Assembly: GCA_007570785.1 (NCBI GenBank)
Contig: ML660203.1
Span: 8,118,638-8,182,637, forward strand
From: Antilocapra americana
Lineage: Eukaryota; Chordata; Mammalia; Artiodactyla; Antilocapridae
Direction of reading: 5' to 3'
DNA: 64,000 nucleotides
Shown here: one piece after another, positions 31,112-43,163 of the stretch
How the letters are laid out: each line of letters opens with the position of its first letter
Numbering within the stretch: position 1 is the first letter of the stretch
Made by a program: the position numbers and the translations under genes
Notes under the pieces: model-generated
Seen by the model: only the letters and a program-made list of their open reading frames with translations
What the model was told of the DNA's origin: nothing
The model's database searches: none

Positions 31112-31391
31112 TCATCCAAATGAGTTGCAATGAAGAAGTAGCTGGAGCTAAGACAGACTCCAAAATGAGAGCCATGGCCCTCTAAGAGGTCTATGGTGCA
31201 GGAGGAAAGTCAGAGCTGCATACCATGGGTGGGTTCATAGGAGGGGTCCACTGCTCCTCTGCAGGCAGAAGCATCCCACAGAACCAAACCCAGAGCCCAG
31301 AGCTATCCTTTCTCCTTAGAACTAAGTGCAGGAGTTATCAGGGCTTGGTCTCCTCCTTCCCAGTCTGTCATTGGGTCAAGCATGAGGTTTC

Positions 31392-31608
31392 GTTGTTGTT
31401 GTTTAGTCACTAAGTTGTGTCTGACTTCTTTGCAACCCATGGACCGTAGCTCCTGCCGGGCTCCTCCGTCAGTGGGATGTCCCAGGCAAGAATACGGGAG
31501 AGTGTGGTCATTTCCTTCTTCAGGGAATCTTCCCGACCCAGGGATCGAATCCAAGTCTCCTACACTGGCAGGTGGGTTCTTTACCACTGAGCCACCAGTG
31601 GCTAGGAT
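31392..31608 (-). mobile_element. Bov-tA SINE, antisense
   Basis: In plus sense it reads agtcactaagttgtgtctga, cccaggcaagaatacgggag and accactgagccaccagtgg. Confidence 0.9.
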
Positions 31609-31781
31609 TGATCTAATGGAAGGAAGGGAGGTCAGAGCCCTGCCCATCAGTTCTAACTCTGCAACAGATACCCTTAACGATCTTGGCTGAGCCCCTTCCC
31701 TCTCCAGTCCTGTCATGAATTAAGGGAGGTGTGAATTCAATAGCTAGATAATTCCCCTCCCCTCAAGTCCTTTGTCTCTTT

Positions 31782-31972
31782 ATTCTTTTATTTAAGTTTT
31801 TCTTTTTTGACTGTACTAGGTCTTTGTTGCAGCAAGCAGGCTCTTTAACTGCAGTGTGGGCTTAGCTACTCTGTACACGCGGGATTTCAGTTTCTTTACC
31901 AGGGATCAAACCTGCTTCCCTTCCATTAGAAAGCATATTCTCAACCACTAGATCAGCAGGGAAGCGCCTTCT
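31782..31972 (-). mobile_element. CHR-type SINE, antisense
   Basis: A diverged copy: ttaccagggatcaaacctgc, ctcaaccactagatcagcag and ggaagcgcc mark the head in reverse. Confidence 0.8.
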
Positions 31973-32105
31973 TGTCTCTTTGGATGATGAATTTTGCTCT
32001 GGAGTCACACCAAGGCCTGCCCAGTTAGAATGGACAGCTTGAGGGAATAGGAAAATAAGGTTGAAGGAACACAGATTTTTCAACATCAGATCTAGATTTG
32101 ACTTG

Positions 32106-32230
32106 GGACTTCCCTGGCAGTCCAGTGGTTAAGACTCCACGTTTCAACTGCAGAAGGCGTGGGTTCAGTCCCTGGTCAGGGAACCAAGATCCTGCATTCC
32201 ATATAGGGCAGTCAATATAGATAGACAGAT
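32106..32230 (+). mobile_element. CHR-type SINE
   Basis: It reads gggacttccctggcagtcca, gtgggttcagtccctggtca and gaaccaagatcctgcattcc. Confidence 0.9.
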
Positions 32231-32260
32231 ACAGATTTGACTTGCACCTGTGTCACTTTA

Positions 32261-32470
32261 TGCTTCCCTGGTGGCTCAGATGGCAAAGAATCCACCTGCA
32301 ATGTGGGAGACCTGGGTTCGATCCCTGGGTTGGGAAGATCCCCTGGAGGAGGGCATAGCAACCCATTCCAGTATTCTTGCCTGGAGAATCCCCATGGACA
32401 GAGGCGCCTGACAGACTACAGTCCATGGGGTCACAAAGAGTGGGACATGACTGAGTGACTACGCACACAG
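32261..32470 (+). mobile_element. Bov-tA SINE
   Basis: It reads cttccctggtggctcagatg, tggaggagggcatagcaacc and gtgggacatgactgagtgac. Near-complete and little diverged. Confidence 0.94.
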
Positions 32471-32666
32471 CACTTGATAGCAATGTGACTCCATCCTGCT
32501 GAGGCTCTGTTTCTCCCAGTATAACACGGGGAAATGAAGAGTTATCTCCTGAGGTCCTGGAGAATAAATTGTAAACATGAACATGATGGCCCCTGCACAG
32601 TGCTCGGCATGTCATGGGTCAACAGCACACCTCAGTTTCCTTCTTTCCCCGCTCCCGGGCACACAC

Positions 32667-32834
32667 CTGTTCTGCAGGCCGAGCGTCCTGCTGGGGCGGC
32701 TGCTTCTCATCAGAGGTGGCCTCTAGATGGCCGTGGCCCGCGGGGGTCACAGGGGTGGTCGCTGCTTCAGGCTGCTGCGGGGCCTCCTCCTGAGCCTTCT
32801 TCACCTCAGAGTCAGGGCCTGCCTCTGTTGTCAT
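32667..32834 (-). CDS. EPB41L1: EPB41L1 coding exon c1: start codon and N-terminal headpiece
   Basis: This gives 168 coding nt (56 codons) from ATG at 32834-32832 to the donor CAG/gtgtgt. The exon itself begins at 32848 (acceptor caatgcag/GCCTGC), leaving 14 untranslated bases. The product begins [17 protein letters not shown] and ends QDARPAEQ, clearly the 4.1N N-terminus. I chose this start because it matches the family start exactly and has A at -3; a further in-frame ATG upstream (32936) lies before the acceptor, in the intron. The headpiece is acidic, rich in Pro, Gln, Ala and Thr, and probably unstructured. Compared with the human protein as I remember it, the Ala/Val run near residue 25 is a few residues shorter. 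Confidence 0.97.
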
Positions 32835-32848
32835 GGTGACCAGCAGGC
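32835..32848 (-). other. EPB41L1: EPB41L1 5' untranslated bases of exon c1
   Basis: Fourteen bases lie between the splice acceptor and the start codon, ending GTCACC before ATG, a good initiation context with A at -3. The acceptor is preceded on the transcript strand by a long pyrimidine-rich tract (see 32860-33020). Confidence 0.85.
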
Positions 32849-32859
32849 CTGCATTGGCG

Positions 32860-33020
32860 TGGAGGAGAGAGAATGAGAGGAGGGAGAGGGGCAGTGAGGC
32901 CGTGGCAGAACAGAGCGAGGGGGCCAGGGGCCACACGCCGAGAGAGACAGATGGAGACAGATGGACAAAGAGCCACAGAGAGAAGGGGAGGCGAGAGACA
33001 GAGGAAGGGAGGGTGGGGAG
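32860..33020. repeat. Purine-rich tract, pyrimidine-rich in transcript sense
   Basis: It consists of gaggagagagaatgagagg and similar units with few pyrimidines. It lies directly upstream of the c1 acceptor in transcript sense, so it forms an unusually long polypyrimidine region. Confidence 0.8.
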
Positions 33021-33601
33021 AGGGTCCGGAGAAGTGGGGGGTCAGCGGCGGCAGCTGAGGTCACAGACCCCAGCCACTCCTTGTCCACAGAGCTCCTTGG
33101 GGACTCCAGTCTCTTGGCCCAGGTCTGGAATCAGGGCCTTTCTTGGGGACAAGAAGAGTCTCTCCAGGGGCCCCCACTCTGCCAAGAGCACCAGGGACAG
33201 TCAGGGAGCACCTGCAGGCAGGCCCTGGGCCCAGCTATCTCTCCCACCACAGCACCGGCACATGGCAGCCCCTCCGCCAGTGCTGGATAAACTGAACTCG
33301 ACCCAAAGAGCCCTGGGCTCCCAGGCCTTCCAGCCCCAAGCCTCAGTAACTCCTGCCCCTGACTCCACAGGGATGCGGTCAGGATGGATCTAAAGGGGTA
33401 AGACAGGTCCTCTTAACAAACGCACAGCCTGATGATGTCAAAGAGGGAGATCAGGGCTCAGGCCCGACGTCTGCTACAAATGGGCAGTCAGTTCGTCTCA
33501 CCAGGCCTCATCCCTAAAGTGAGGGACTCAGAAACTATCTCTGCGACAGGCTATTCTTATCATTTCCCCCTTGAAGCAGGAAATGAGATTTCAGAGAATC
33601 A

Positions 33602-33939
33602 AGGACCTACTGCTCAGCCGCTCTTTGGAATAAGCAAACTGCAAAGAGAGAAAAGGAGAGAGAGAAAGAGAATGGCATGGTCCCATTTATATATATAAAT
33701 ATATTATAAAATATAAATATAAAATATAATGTAAATACAATAAAAATTATATATTATATAATTTATGGTATATAAATATATAATTTACATTTTATAATGT
33801 ATTTATATATATAATTATATATAAAATTTATATATATAAATATAAATGGGACCATGCCATTCTCTCTCTCTCTCTCTCTCTCTCTCCTTTTCTCTCTTTG
33901 CAGTTTGCTTATTCCAAAGAGTGGCTGGGCAATAGGTGC
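33602..33939. repeat. 338-bp quasi-palindrome with AT-rich centre
   Basis: The left arm (33602-33691) and right arm (33841-33939) are reverse complements. The 40 bases at 33621-33660 match 33921-33882 perfectly, and the 21 bases ending the left arm (aatggcatggtcccatttat and one more) match the inner right arm perfectly. The arms differ by four mismatches near the outer ends and by a GA run 10 bases longer on the right. The spacer of about 149 bp is almost pure A/T and itself partly self-complementary around 33765. It could form a long hairpin or cruciform. Confidence 0.93.
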
Positions 33940-34120
33940 TTATAAACCCCAACAATCTCAACATCTTAGTGCTTGTACACATGTAGTAAAAGATCTGAAC
34001 GGATACTCACTACACTGTTAAGAGAGGTCAGTACCTCGGAAGTAGGTAGAGGAGAAAAAGAGAGGGAACTTCATTTTTAACTTCATACACTTTGGAATTA
34101 CTTGTATAATTTTAAAAATA

Positions 34121-34125
34121 CACAG

Positions 34126-34152
<27 letters not shown>
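34121..34152. repeat. (CA)n microsatellite
   Basis: About 16 CA units with one interruption (caga), followed by catacatata. Confidence 0.95.
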
Positions 34153-34156
<4 letters not shown>

Positions 34157-35784
34157 TATATTTAACCCACAAGTCGTTTTAGGAAAGCAAAAGAATTCAT
34201 TTCTGACCCCCATCAGTGAAAACACATCTCTCAAAAAAAAAAAGTTTGGAACTAAAACCTGGAAACAGAAATGAGCAGGAATCCTCACCTGCAGAGTCTA
34301 GAGCCTTCCTCTGAATCTATCACTTTAAAAGAGAAAGATCCAGATAAGATTTGGCAGGTCCCTCCCCCACCCCACCCACCATGGGGGCCTTTGATGGACA
34401 GATGCTGACAGACACTGGATCCACCCTGGGCTGTGCACAAGCTCTAAGCCCCAGTCTTATTTCCCCTACTGCCTTCTAGGAGCCACCAGCCCCGCCCAAA
34501 ATAAAGGGCACTGAATAGAAAGTCAGGAGCCCTGAGCACCCCCACTTAGCCACCCAAAATCTCCAGGGCCCAAGATAAGTCACGAGCATCCTCAATCCCC
34601 ACCTTATGGATAATGAGCGGAGCTCTTTGTAAGCTGGAGCTCCTAGCACAAATGAGAGGGTCTGGTGTTATGGATGCTGTTGTTAAGAAGAAGAGGAAGA
34701 GAAGGCCTCAGTCCACATGGCCTCATCCCCACCCAGAAATGCTTTCCACTCACATCATTACCCTGGGCTTTACGGGTATAACTTAGAGCCATCGTTAAAT
34801 AAAAGCTCTGTTGCTTACATGACGCTAAGTGCTGACTCAGTGCCAAAACACAAAGCCACAGAGCTGCTCTGGGGAGGGTGGCGCATAGCCTCATGAGGTC
34901 AAACTGAGACGAATCTGCCAGGATCTGGATTTCTTCTAAGCCTGCACTGGAGATATCAGCCATTATGCTAGATAAGGCCTACAGGGAAGAACTCCTCAAA
35001 TAAATGCCTGCTTAATTTTGCTTCCAAAAAAAAAAAAAAAAATCCACAGACTAATCTGTATATTTTGTGCTGGGAGAAGCAGAATCCACATACCCCTCAT
35101 GGGCTCAGGCAGCCCAGAGGCTCTAGGACATTTCCTCCTGCCTCTGCTTCAGTCTGATTTCAGCCTGGACTCACTGAACCTTCACCAGGGCCTGCATCAT
35201 CTTGGAAATAGCCAGCCGAGTAATCTTAAATAAATATCCCAGGCTTTCACCGCCCAGGTCTCCAGCAGAGGCTGCTGGCATGACTGCTTGGTGCTGGCAG
35301 AACCACAGTTGGGAGAGGAGCTGGAAGCTTCTGAGATAATTCAGTCTCTTTCTCTTCCTTTACAGGTAGGACCCAGAGAGCAAAAGGGGCTTGAGCAACA
35401 GTCATTTTCTCAAACAGGTTTTCCCTGGTCCCTCTCGCCCACTCTCCTCCTCACCCAACCTCTTGACTCCCCCAGATCCCAGCTCCGGGTCCATTATTCC
35501 TCCCGCTGCCCTCTGCTGCCTCAGGCAAACCTCAACAGAATCTCAGAGGAGGAGAAAGCACTCAGGCCCGGGCTGGGAGTCAAGGCAGCGGCATGAGCCA
35601 CGGACAAATCCTGTGGCCGGGGGCTGGTGAGATAAAAGATGGCGTGTCTGCTCTAGAGAGTGAAAAGAGGTGATGTACAAAATCATGGAGGATATCTGGG
35701 TGAAAAAGCAGGACACACGACAACTTGTACAGATCAACCCTATTTTAACTAATGTACACATACAGATACAGAAAATTCAGCAAA

Positions 35785-35968
35785 GGGGACTTTCCTGGTG
35801 GTCCAGTGACGAAGACTCTACACTCCCAGTGCAGGGGGACCAGGTTCGATCCCCTGGTCAGGGAAAACTAGATTACCCATGCCACAGCTAAGAGTTCTTA
35901 TGTTGTAACTAGAGATCCCGAGTGCCGTAAATAAGACCCGATGCAGCCAAAAAATTAAATATTTTAAG
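35785..35968 (+). mobile_element. CHR-type SINE, full length
   Basis: It reads gggactttcctggtggtcca, ggttcgatcccctggtcag and aagacccgatgcagccaaaa. Confidence 0.9.
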
Positions 35969-36774
35969 AAAAAAGAAAATTCAGCAAAGTATTAACTATG
36001 GTTGTTTCTAGAAGATGGGTAAACCAATTATTTTTTTTCTTCTGTTTAACTGTAGTTCTCATTTTTTTCTCTACTACACTTGGAGATTTCTTGAATGATT
36101 TAAAAAAAAAAGAACTAGAAGTCAAAAAATAAATGTTTCCAATGCACATGGTCTCTGGGATGACAGGATGAGACAGAGATAAATAAAATCTGTTTAAACC
36201 TAAAAGAAAATTTGTGAATTAAGAAGAAAAATCACATTATTATTTTTTAAATCTGTGATGAAGAGAACCTTCTTCATCTCACAAGTCTGGGGATAATGGC
36301 ATGGTTCTCTCACTGGGGCAGAGAAAGTGAGCCAAGAACCTGACTTTGGCTTCTGCCACTGCCAGTCACATGGGCATAGTTCTGCCCAGGGCCAGGTCAG
36401 CATAGGCTGATGGAACCCGCTGGGTGGCCAAGCTGGCCAGGCACTGTAGGAGACCCAGAGGACCATGTGCTGGTTCCCATGGAGCTCCCTGATACATGGG
36501 AGGATGATACTCACCCAGGATGTGACATAGATTTGCCCATGTACATTTCAGCCTCTAGAAGATTCTGGGACCTGGCAATCAGGAGTATGGCCTGGGGTTT
36601 CCAAGGAAGACTTATAGGGTAGGAGTGCAGGAAGAGCTGGAGTTAGGTTTTGAAAAAAGGGAGACTCTAGACAGGTGAGGCAGGGAGGACATTTGGACTA
36701 GCTCACCATGTGGACAAATGCTCAGATGTGGGAACAAGCAGGGATGTGTGGAGGACAGGGAGTCTTGACCTCTT

Positions 36775-36960
36775 GTTTTTATTCTTATTTAGTTATTTGG
36801 CTGCACTGAGTCTTAGTTGTGGCATGCAGGATCTCTTTAGTAGCGGCATGCAAACTCTTGGTTGGCATATGTGGAATCTAGTTCCCTGGCCAGGAATCAA
36901 ACTCTAGCCCTGTGTTGGGAGCATGCAGTCTTAGCCACTGGACCACCAGTGAAGTCTCAG
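36775..36960 (-). mobile_element. CHR-type SINE, antisense, full length
   Basis: In plus sense it runs from ttatttggctgcactgagtc through tctagttccctggccaggaa to ccactggaccaccagtgaag. Confidence 0.9.
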
Positions 36961-37508
36961 CGTTGACAACTTGACTTCTTGGAACAAGATACCTTTAAAT
37001 GTAAGCTCCACACAGGCTGTCAGGAGGAATGGGTTTGAGTCAGGGAGAAATGAAGAAGCTGGAGGTAGGGGGTGGGGGCGATGTGGGGGGGCCGGTAGAC
37101 TTGCAAGACTCAGAAATGTTACTCTGCTACAAAGGGCAAGACCCATCACCGAGTCGTTGCAGGCCAGGCCTAGCGTCAAAGACCCTATGCATAGTCATCT
37201 CATGGACCCCTCCATGCAGGGCAGCAGGGCCAGAGGCAGACCCAGGTCAGCGAGACCTAGACCCGGAACCCTCCCCAACTAGCTCCCTCTGGGACACTGG
37301 GCAAGTGACTTCACTCCTCTGAGCTTAGGTCATCTCAACCCTAACAAAGAGATAGTCCTCCCTCCTTCTCAGGGGGGTGATGGAGATTTGGGAAAATAGC
37401 ATAAAGAGGGGACCCAATAAAACAACCCTGAGAAGATCCAGAATGACAAGCAGTAATGGGAATCCAGAGCAGGGAGTGGTCTGTGAAGCTGGGGTTTAGA
37501 AGCGCCCA

Positions 37509-37630
37509 CCAGGAACGTCCCTCGTGGTCCAGTGGTTAAGACTTAGCACTCCCATTGCAGGGGGCACAGGTTCAATCCCTGGTCCATGGTGGGGGGACTA
37601 AAATTCCACATGCTACATGATGAGGCCAAA

Positions 37631-37632
<2 letters not shown>
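37509..37632 (+). mobile_element. CHR-type SINE
   Basis: It reads ggaacgtccctcgtggtcca and ggttcaatccctggtccatg. Its tail has turned into a CA repeat. Confidence 0.87.

Positions 37633-37633
<1 letters not shown>

Positions 37634-37663
<30 letters not shown>
37634..37663. repeat. (CA)n microsatellite at a SINE tail
   Basis: About 15 CA units are attached directly to the 3' end of the CHR element. Confidence 0.93.
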
Positions 37664-37666
<3 letters not shown>

Positions 37667-38899
37667 CCAACAACAACTAAAAAAACAAAAAGAAGTGCCC
37701 ACCCAGAACAGATGGAGAGAGAGAGACAGAGGCCAGCAAAGCCTGACTGATGACACTAACATGAAAACGCGAATGCACAGGATTAGAAAAGGGAAAGGTC
37801 AGCCAGAGAAGGAAATGCTGACGGTGCCTGCGCCAGCCCTGTCTGGAGGTGAGGGGCCCAGGAAGGCCCCGCGTGCTCGCCTGGCCCCGTCCGGGGCAGG
37901 CTCAGCAGCCTGTCAGCCTCTGACACTCTTCAACATTGCAATCACAGGCTGGCTCCCTGGGCTCGCTTTCCGGGGGCACTGAGCAGCCTTCAGACGCTGT
38001 GGCTTTCCATCTGGGCCGCCCGGAGGGAGAGGGTGTCCCTGCCTGGAAGAGGCAATATCCACTTGGCCTGCGGTTGTACCCCACATTAAAAGTGAATCGA
38101 CTGGTTTATACATCAAGCTCTCCCACCAGGGTTAGCGTGACTCAGCATCTCTGAGTCCAGTAAATTGGATTTGTTCTTTTTCTCCATCTCTACTTCCACT
38201 CAGGTCCAAGCCACTCTCAGCTCCTGTCTGCGTGGCGGCTCCATCTCTTCCATGGTCCCTTTGGGCTCTCCTATGGCTTATTCTCCACAGAGGAGCCACA
38301 GTTAAAGTCCAACTGGATATCCTCTTTAAAACCCCCAATGACCTGCCATCAAAATAAAATGCAAACTCCTTACCAAAGCTCCCGGTGCCTTCATAAGGCC
38401 TCTGCTTAGCCCCCCTACTGCCACCACCATCGTGACAGCGGTGTCACACAGGTTTTTGGTCTGCCCCTCAGTCACGCCACGCTCGCCCCTGTCTTGGGGC
38501 TTTGCCCTTATTGTTCCCTCCGTGTGGGCAGTGGGCTTGTCCCCTGTCTCTTGGCAGCTCTCACCTTTCAGATCTCAGTTCAAGTGCCTCTTGACCACTC
38601 TGTCCAAAGTGGGTCCCTCCTTCCATTTTTTTTTTTGGGGGGGGGTTACAGCTGGTTTTTTGGTTTTGCTTTATTCCGCTTTTGCCATTTTAACCACCTT
38701 TAAGTGCAACAATTCAGGGACAATAATTACATTCACAGTGCTGTATAACAATCACTACTGTCTACTTCCAAAAACTTTCACCACCCATCAAAAAGAGATT
38801 TTATTCCCATGAAGCAAGCATGTGTTTCTTCATAAGTTCGCAAATTGTTTCTACTACCTCTCTAGAATATAAACTCCATAAAGACAAAACTTTATGTCT

Positions 38900-39032
38900 T
38901 GGAAGTTCCTTGGTGGTCCAGTGGTTAGGACTCCTGTGCATCTACTGCAGGGGGCCTGGGTTCAATCCCTGGTCAAGGAACTAAGATCCTGCAAGCTGTG
39001 CAGCATGGCCAAAAGACAACAACAAAAAACCT
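38900..39032 (+). mobile_element. CHR-type SINE
   Basis: It reads ggaagttccttggtggtcca, gggttcaatccctggtcaag and gtgcagcatggccaaaagac. Confidence 0.9.
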
Positions 39033-40745
39033 TTATCTGTCTCATTTGCCATTTTCCCCAGGGCTTAGAGCAGTTCTTGATAAATAACATTGACAAAGCT
39101 AACATTTATAAAATTTACTATTTACCAGGCCCTGATCTAAGCATTTTACATCATTTAATCTTCATAATAACCCATAATAGGTACTCTCAGTATCTCCATT
39201 TTACAAAAGAAGGAACTAAAGCACTGAGAAGTGAACTAACTGGCCCAAGATCATGCAGTTAGTAAATGGCAGTGTCAGAATTCAAACCCACGGAGCCTGG
39301 GGTCAGATGGATAAATGGAAAAACACATGGGTGAGGGGTGGATGGAACAGCAATGAGACAAGTCAAAAGAGTTGGGCTGCACTCACCTCAGGAGCCTTCC
39401 TGGCTACCAGCCAGCCAGCCTGTCCTGATAATTTATTAGATCTTAAGCAGCTGACTTTTCCATCCAAACTCCTGATATTATCATCCTTATTTGACTGATG
39501 AGGACACACAAGCCCAAAGATGCCTATCGATTGGCCCAAGGTCGTAAGGCTGTGCCAAGACTCTCTGCCTCTGAAGTCCATCCCATTACATGATATTTCA
39601 GCAGCCTCAAGGGGCTCGTCTGTACTAATTTCTCCCGGGGGTAAAACTGGTTAAGGAAAAACTTCCCAAGATTAAAAGGCAAATACACTGAGAAGAGCTG
39701 AAGTTAGAATCAGGACCACCGTTTCTTGTTTCAGTTCTGCCACTTCCTACTTGATGGGTCTTGGGCGAGTCACTTCCCCTTTGTGAGCATCAGTTTCTCC
39801 ATCTGTCAAACAGGCAGGAGAGGCCCTAATCACCCACTTCAGAGCAGGGCCATGTAGAGAAAAAGGATGTTTCAGAGAACAAAAGGACTTTGAAATGCAA
39901 AAGTTACAGTCACGCTAAAGACAAGGGAGCGTGTATCACAGATGTTTATGACATGTGTCCCGGAAGCGTGTCTTTGCATACATATGCACTGCGGTGGAAC
40001 AGCGTGAGGGCACACACAGCCATGAGTATCCACGGTCATGAACAATCACTCCCCAGCCACGAAGGCTCTCTTCTAAATCTGTGTCACTGACGACTTCTGT
40101 CCAGATGTCTGTGGGAATTTTGAACCAGGCAGGAACTCACAGTGGGAAGGAGTGGAGAGAGGAAGAAGGAACATGGTGTAGAAAATACCAAAACAAAGAG
40201 AACGCTAGGCAGAAACTGGAGTCTCCTATTCTGAAAGATCTTTTCAATGATCACGGTTACCAAGATCATCCTTTCTTTTGGGGAAGTCACGGAGCACATC
40301 TTTCCCATCCCTCTATGACCAATTCCTGGGCTGCTGACCCCCATTTGCACCCCCAGAACCATGTCCCACTCAAAAAGCTAGGAGGCTGAGCTCTTAGACG
40401 GTCCTTTGAACTCCTTTGCTTGCTGACCTCTGATTGCCTTTGGTCAATGGGAAGCACAGGCAGGAGGTCAGAGTGTGGAAACAGAGAGGGGGGTTTATCT
40501 CCCCATTCGCCCTCCCGGTGGGTTCAGTGGTGGCTGAGCGGCTCTGTGACAGCTCCACGCACAAGCCCAGGAACACCATTCCCTCCCTCTGTTCATTCAG
40601 GCCGAAGGGAGGTAATAGTTTCTGTCACCGTGAGTTTATGGGTCCCCCTCGTGGGTTCCCTTAACCCTGCCCACAGCTTTCTTAACATCTCCAAGTTGAA
40701 GCATCTGAGTGGAATTCTGTTTTCTGCCAGAATCTGACTGATACA

Positions 40746-40938
40746 CCATGCTGTGTGCTAAGCCACTTCAGTCATGTCTGACTCTTTTGCGACCCTATGA
40801 ACTGTAGCCCACCAGGCTCCTCTGTCCAGAGGGTAGCCGTTTCTTCCTCCTCCAAGGGATCTTCCTGACCTAGGCCTTGAACCTGAGTCTCTTATGTCTC
40901 CTGCAGGAGGCAGGTTTTTACCACTAGCGCCCCTTTGA
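40746..40938 (-). mobile_element. Bov-tA SINE, antisense
   Basis: In plus sense it reads cttcagtcatgtctgactct, cccaccaggctcctctgtcc and gcaggttttta, with a deleted middle and a diverged head. Confidence 0.87.
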
Positions 40939-43036
40939 CTGATACACCACCTGACACTAAATAGATATACAAATTAGAGAGGAAGGGGAGGAGAAATTGG
41001 AAAGAGGCGGTATAGTCTAATGGTTAAGGACAGACCAGGCAACCAGGAGACCTTGCATTCTCCCTTAATCTCACTGGGCCTCAGTGTCTTCATCTGTAAA
41101 ACCATGATGATAATCTTACCCACTTACTAGGTTTACTAAGAAAACTGAATTAGACCGACCTGAATTTGGCTTGTAAAGCACTTACAAGCCAAAGCCCACA
41201 GTGAATACTCAAGAAATATTAGAAATTCTCATCGTCTAAAGGCTCAAAGGTTAACAAGAGCAGAAATTACAGACTTTTGTTTTTTTGGCTTTTTAGGGGG
41301 TTCTCTGTGTTACACCATTTTCCTACTATGAGCCCGTACTGCTTTTGGAGTCAGAAAAGAAAAAGAAACGAATTTAAAGAAAAAATACAGTGAGAGGAAG
41401 AGAGGTTATTAAGATTTATTCTTCTCCCTCTGGGGATGATGTTAACTCCCATTGGGATCTCCCCAGTACAGAACATTCACTTCCTTGAGTGACAATCTCC
41501 AGGTGGACATGAATGAAATGACTGCCCGTAAGGAGGGAGGCAGGGGACTGTGCCGCCCTCCCAGCCAGGCCTCTGATGGAGCCCAAGGGGGTAGAAACAG
41601 GAGCTGGGTCCACAGTCATTCCTACGCGGCAGGGTGGAGACGGCAATTTGTCAGAGGCCGGCAGTACCCATGGGCACCGCGTTAAATAAAACCAAGCCAT
41701 GTGAAGAGGCTGCCACCCGTCAGCACTGGCTTCTTGCCCAAAGGTCTCACGTGCCACCACGGAGCCACAAACTGATGTGCCATTGTAGGCCGGGGACCAC
41801 GTGACATGCCCAAACTGCAGAGTAAACGGCGTCAGAAAGGAGAAAAGCCTCCTGCTTGGAGGACTGCAGAGGCAGAGGAGACCTCCCTGGGGCAGGACAC
41901 CCTCTGAGAGCCGGCCCATGAGCTGCCTGTCTTCTGGGCTTTGTCACCTTTGAGCTCCACTAGGGCCACAGGAGATGGGTGGGTTTATTCCCCCGGCAGG
42001 CGGGGCCGGCCAAGGTCACATGGCTTGTCAGTTGGAGTCAAGCCCCGGTCTGCTAGCTCATGGCTCCATGCTTTTCCCCCTCAAACCTGCTACATCCCAC
42101 TTGTTGTCAACCATCAACCATGTAACCAAAGCTACTGTTGCTCTGGATGTAGAACTAATAACAGCAGTATCAACCCCTCCCACGTGCCGGGTGCTTTACA
42201 GTCGAAAGGATCATTTTATCATCATCATTTCGCTTGGACCTCAGAGATCAGCAGTTGGTGAGAGGGAGCGGGGAACTGCAGTTACAAAGATGGACTTTTT
42301 TGGATCAGTGTCCTTGCCCCTTGGGGCTCCAATGCTGAGAAGGGAGGCGAGGAGGGGAAAGGAGCCCAGAGAAGCAGGGGACCCTCCCCAGCAACCCTGC
42401 GCAATCTCACAGTTTCTGAATTTCTCTCACTTGATTTTCTTGTTTAAACACTACGAGAGTTCATGGTCAGCATTATTTAGAAAAGAGTAAAACTGGAAAC
42501 AACTTTAAATGTCCATCAACCCCCTGTTGATGGCCAAATGAACTAGGATTTATCCTGTGATAAATGAATTACAAAAGTAATACATATCTAATGTGAACAT
42601 TTTTGGGATGGGGTTTAGATGCACTGACATAGAAAGATGCTGGCATATAGAATGAAAAAATCTAACTTGTAAAACAATAATGCAGTTTATGGTCCCATTC
42701 CGGTTTGCATGCTTATTGTTTATGTAGGCATAGAAAAAATTCTAGGCACCACCCTATTGTCATTGGCTACCTCTGGAGAGAAGGATTTTGGTTGGGGAAG
42801 TAAGGAGAGAGTATGCTTCTGAATGATTAGGATTTTTCACATAATTCTTTTGTAATTAAAACAAGAAAAAGTATTTTTAAAAAGGGTCAGTCATTCATTT
42901 CCCATAGTACCTGCTGTAATGCTATTTTCACCTGTTCTCTTCCAATCTGTACCTATGGTCAGACCAAATTTTATATCATTTGAATCTGAGTGCTCATAGT
43001 TTGGGGTTTTTTTCCATTTAACATTAAATTGTATCA

Positions 43037-43163
43037 GGGGGACCTTCCTGGCAGTCCAGCGGTTAAGACTCCAAGCTTCCACTGCAGAAGGGGTGGGTTT
43101 GATCCCTGACTGGGGAGCTAAGATCCCACATGTCACACAGCATGGCTAAAAAAAAAAAAAAAC
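43037..43163 (+). mobile_element. CHR-type SINE with poly(A) tail
   Basis: It reads ggaccttcctggcagtccag, gggtttgatccctgactggg and a run of A. Confidence 0.88.

Noticed and set aside
32833..33393. 186-codon plus-strand frame near c1
   Set aside because: It is a product of the purine-rich tract opposite the EPB41L1 acceptor. Arg/Glu/Gly low complexity with no family match.
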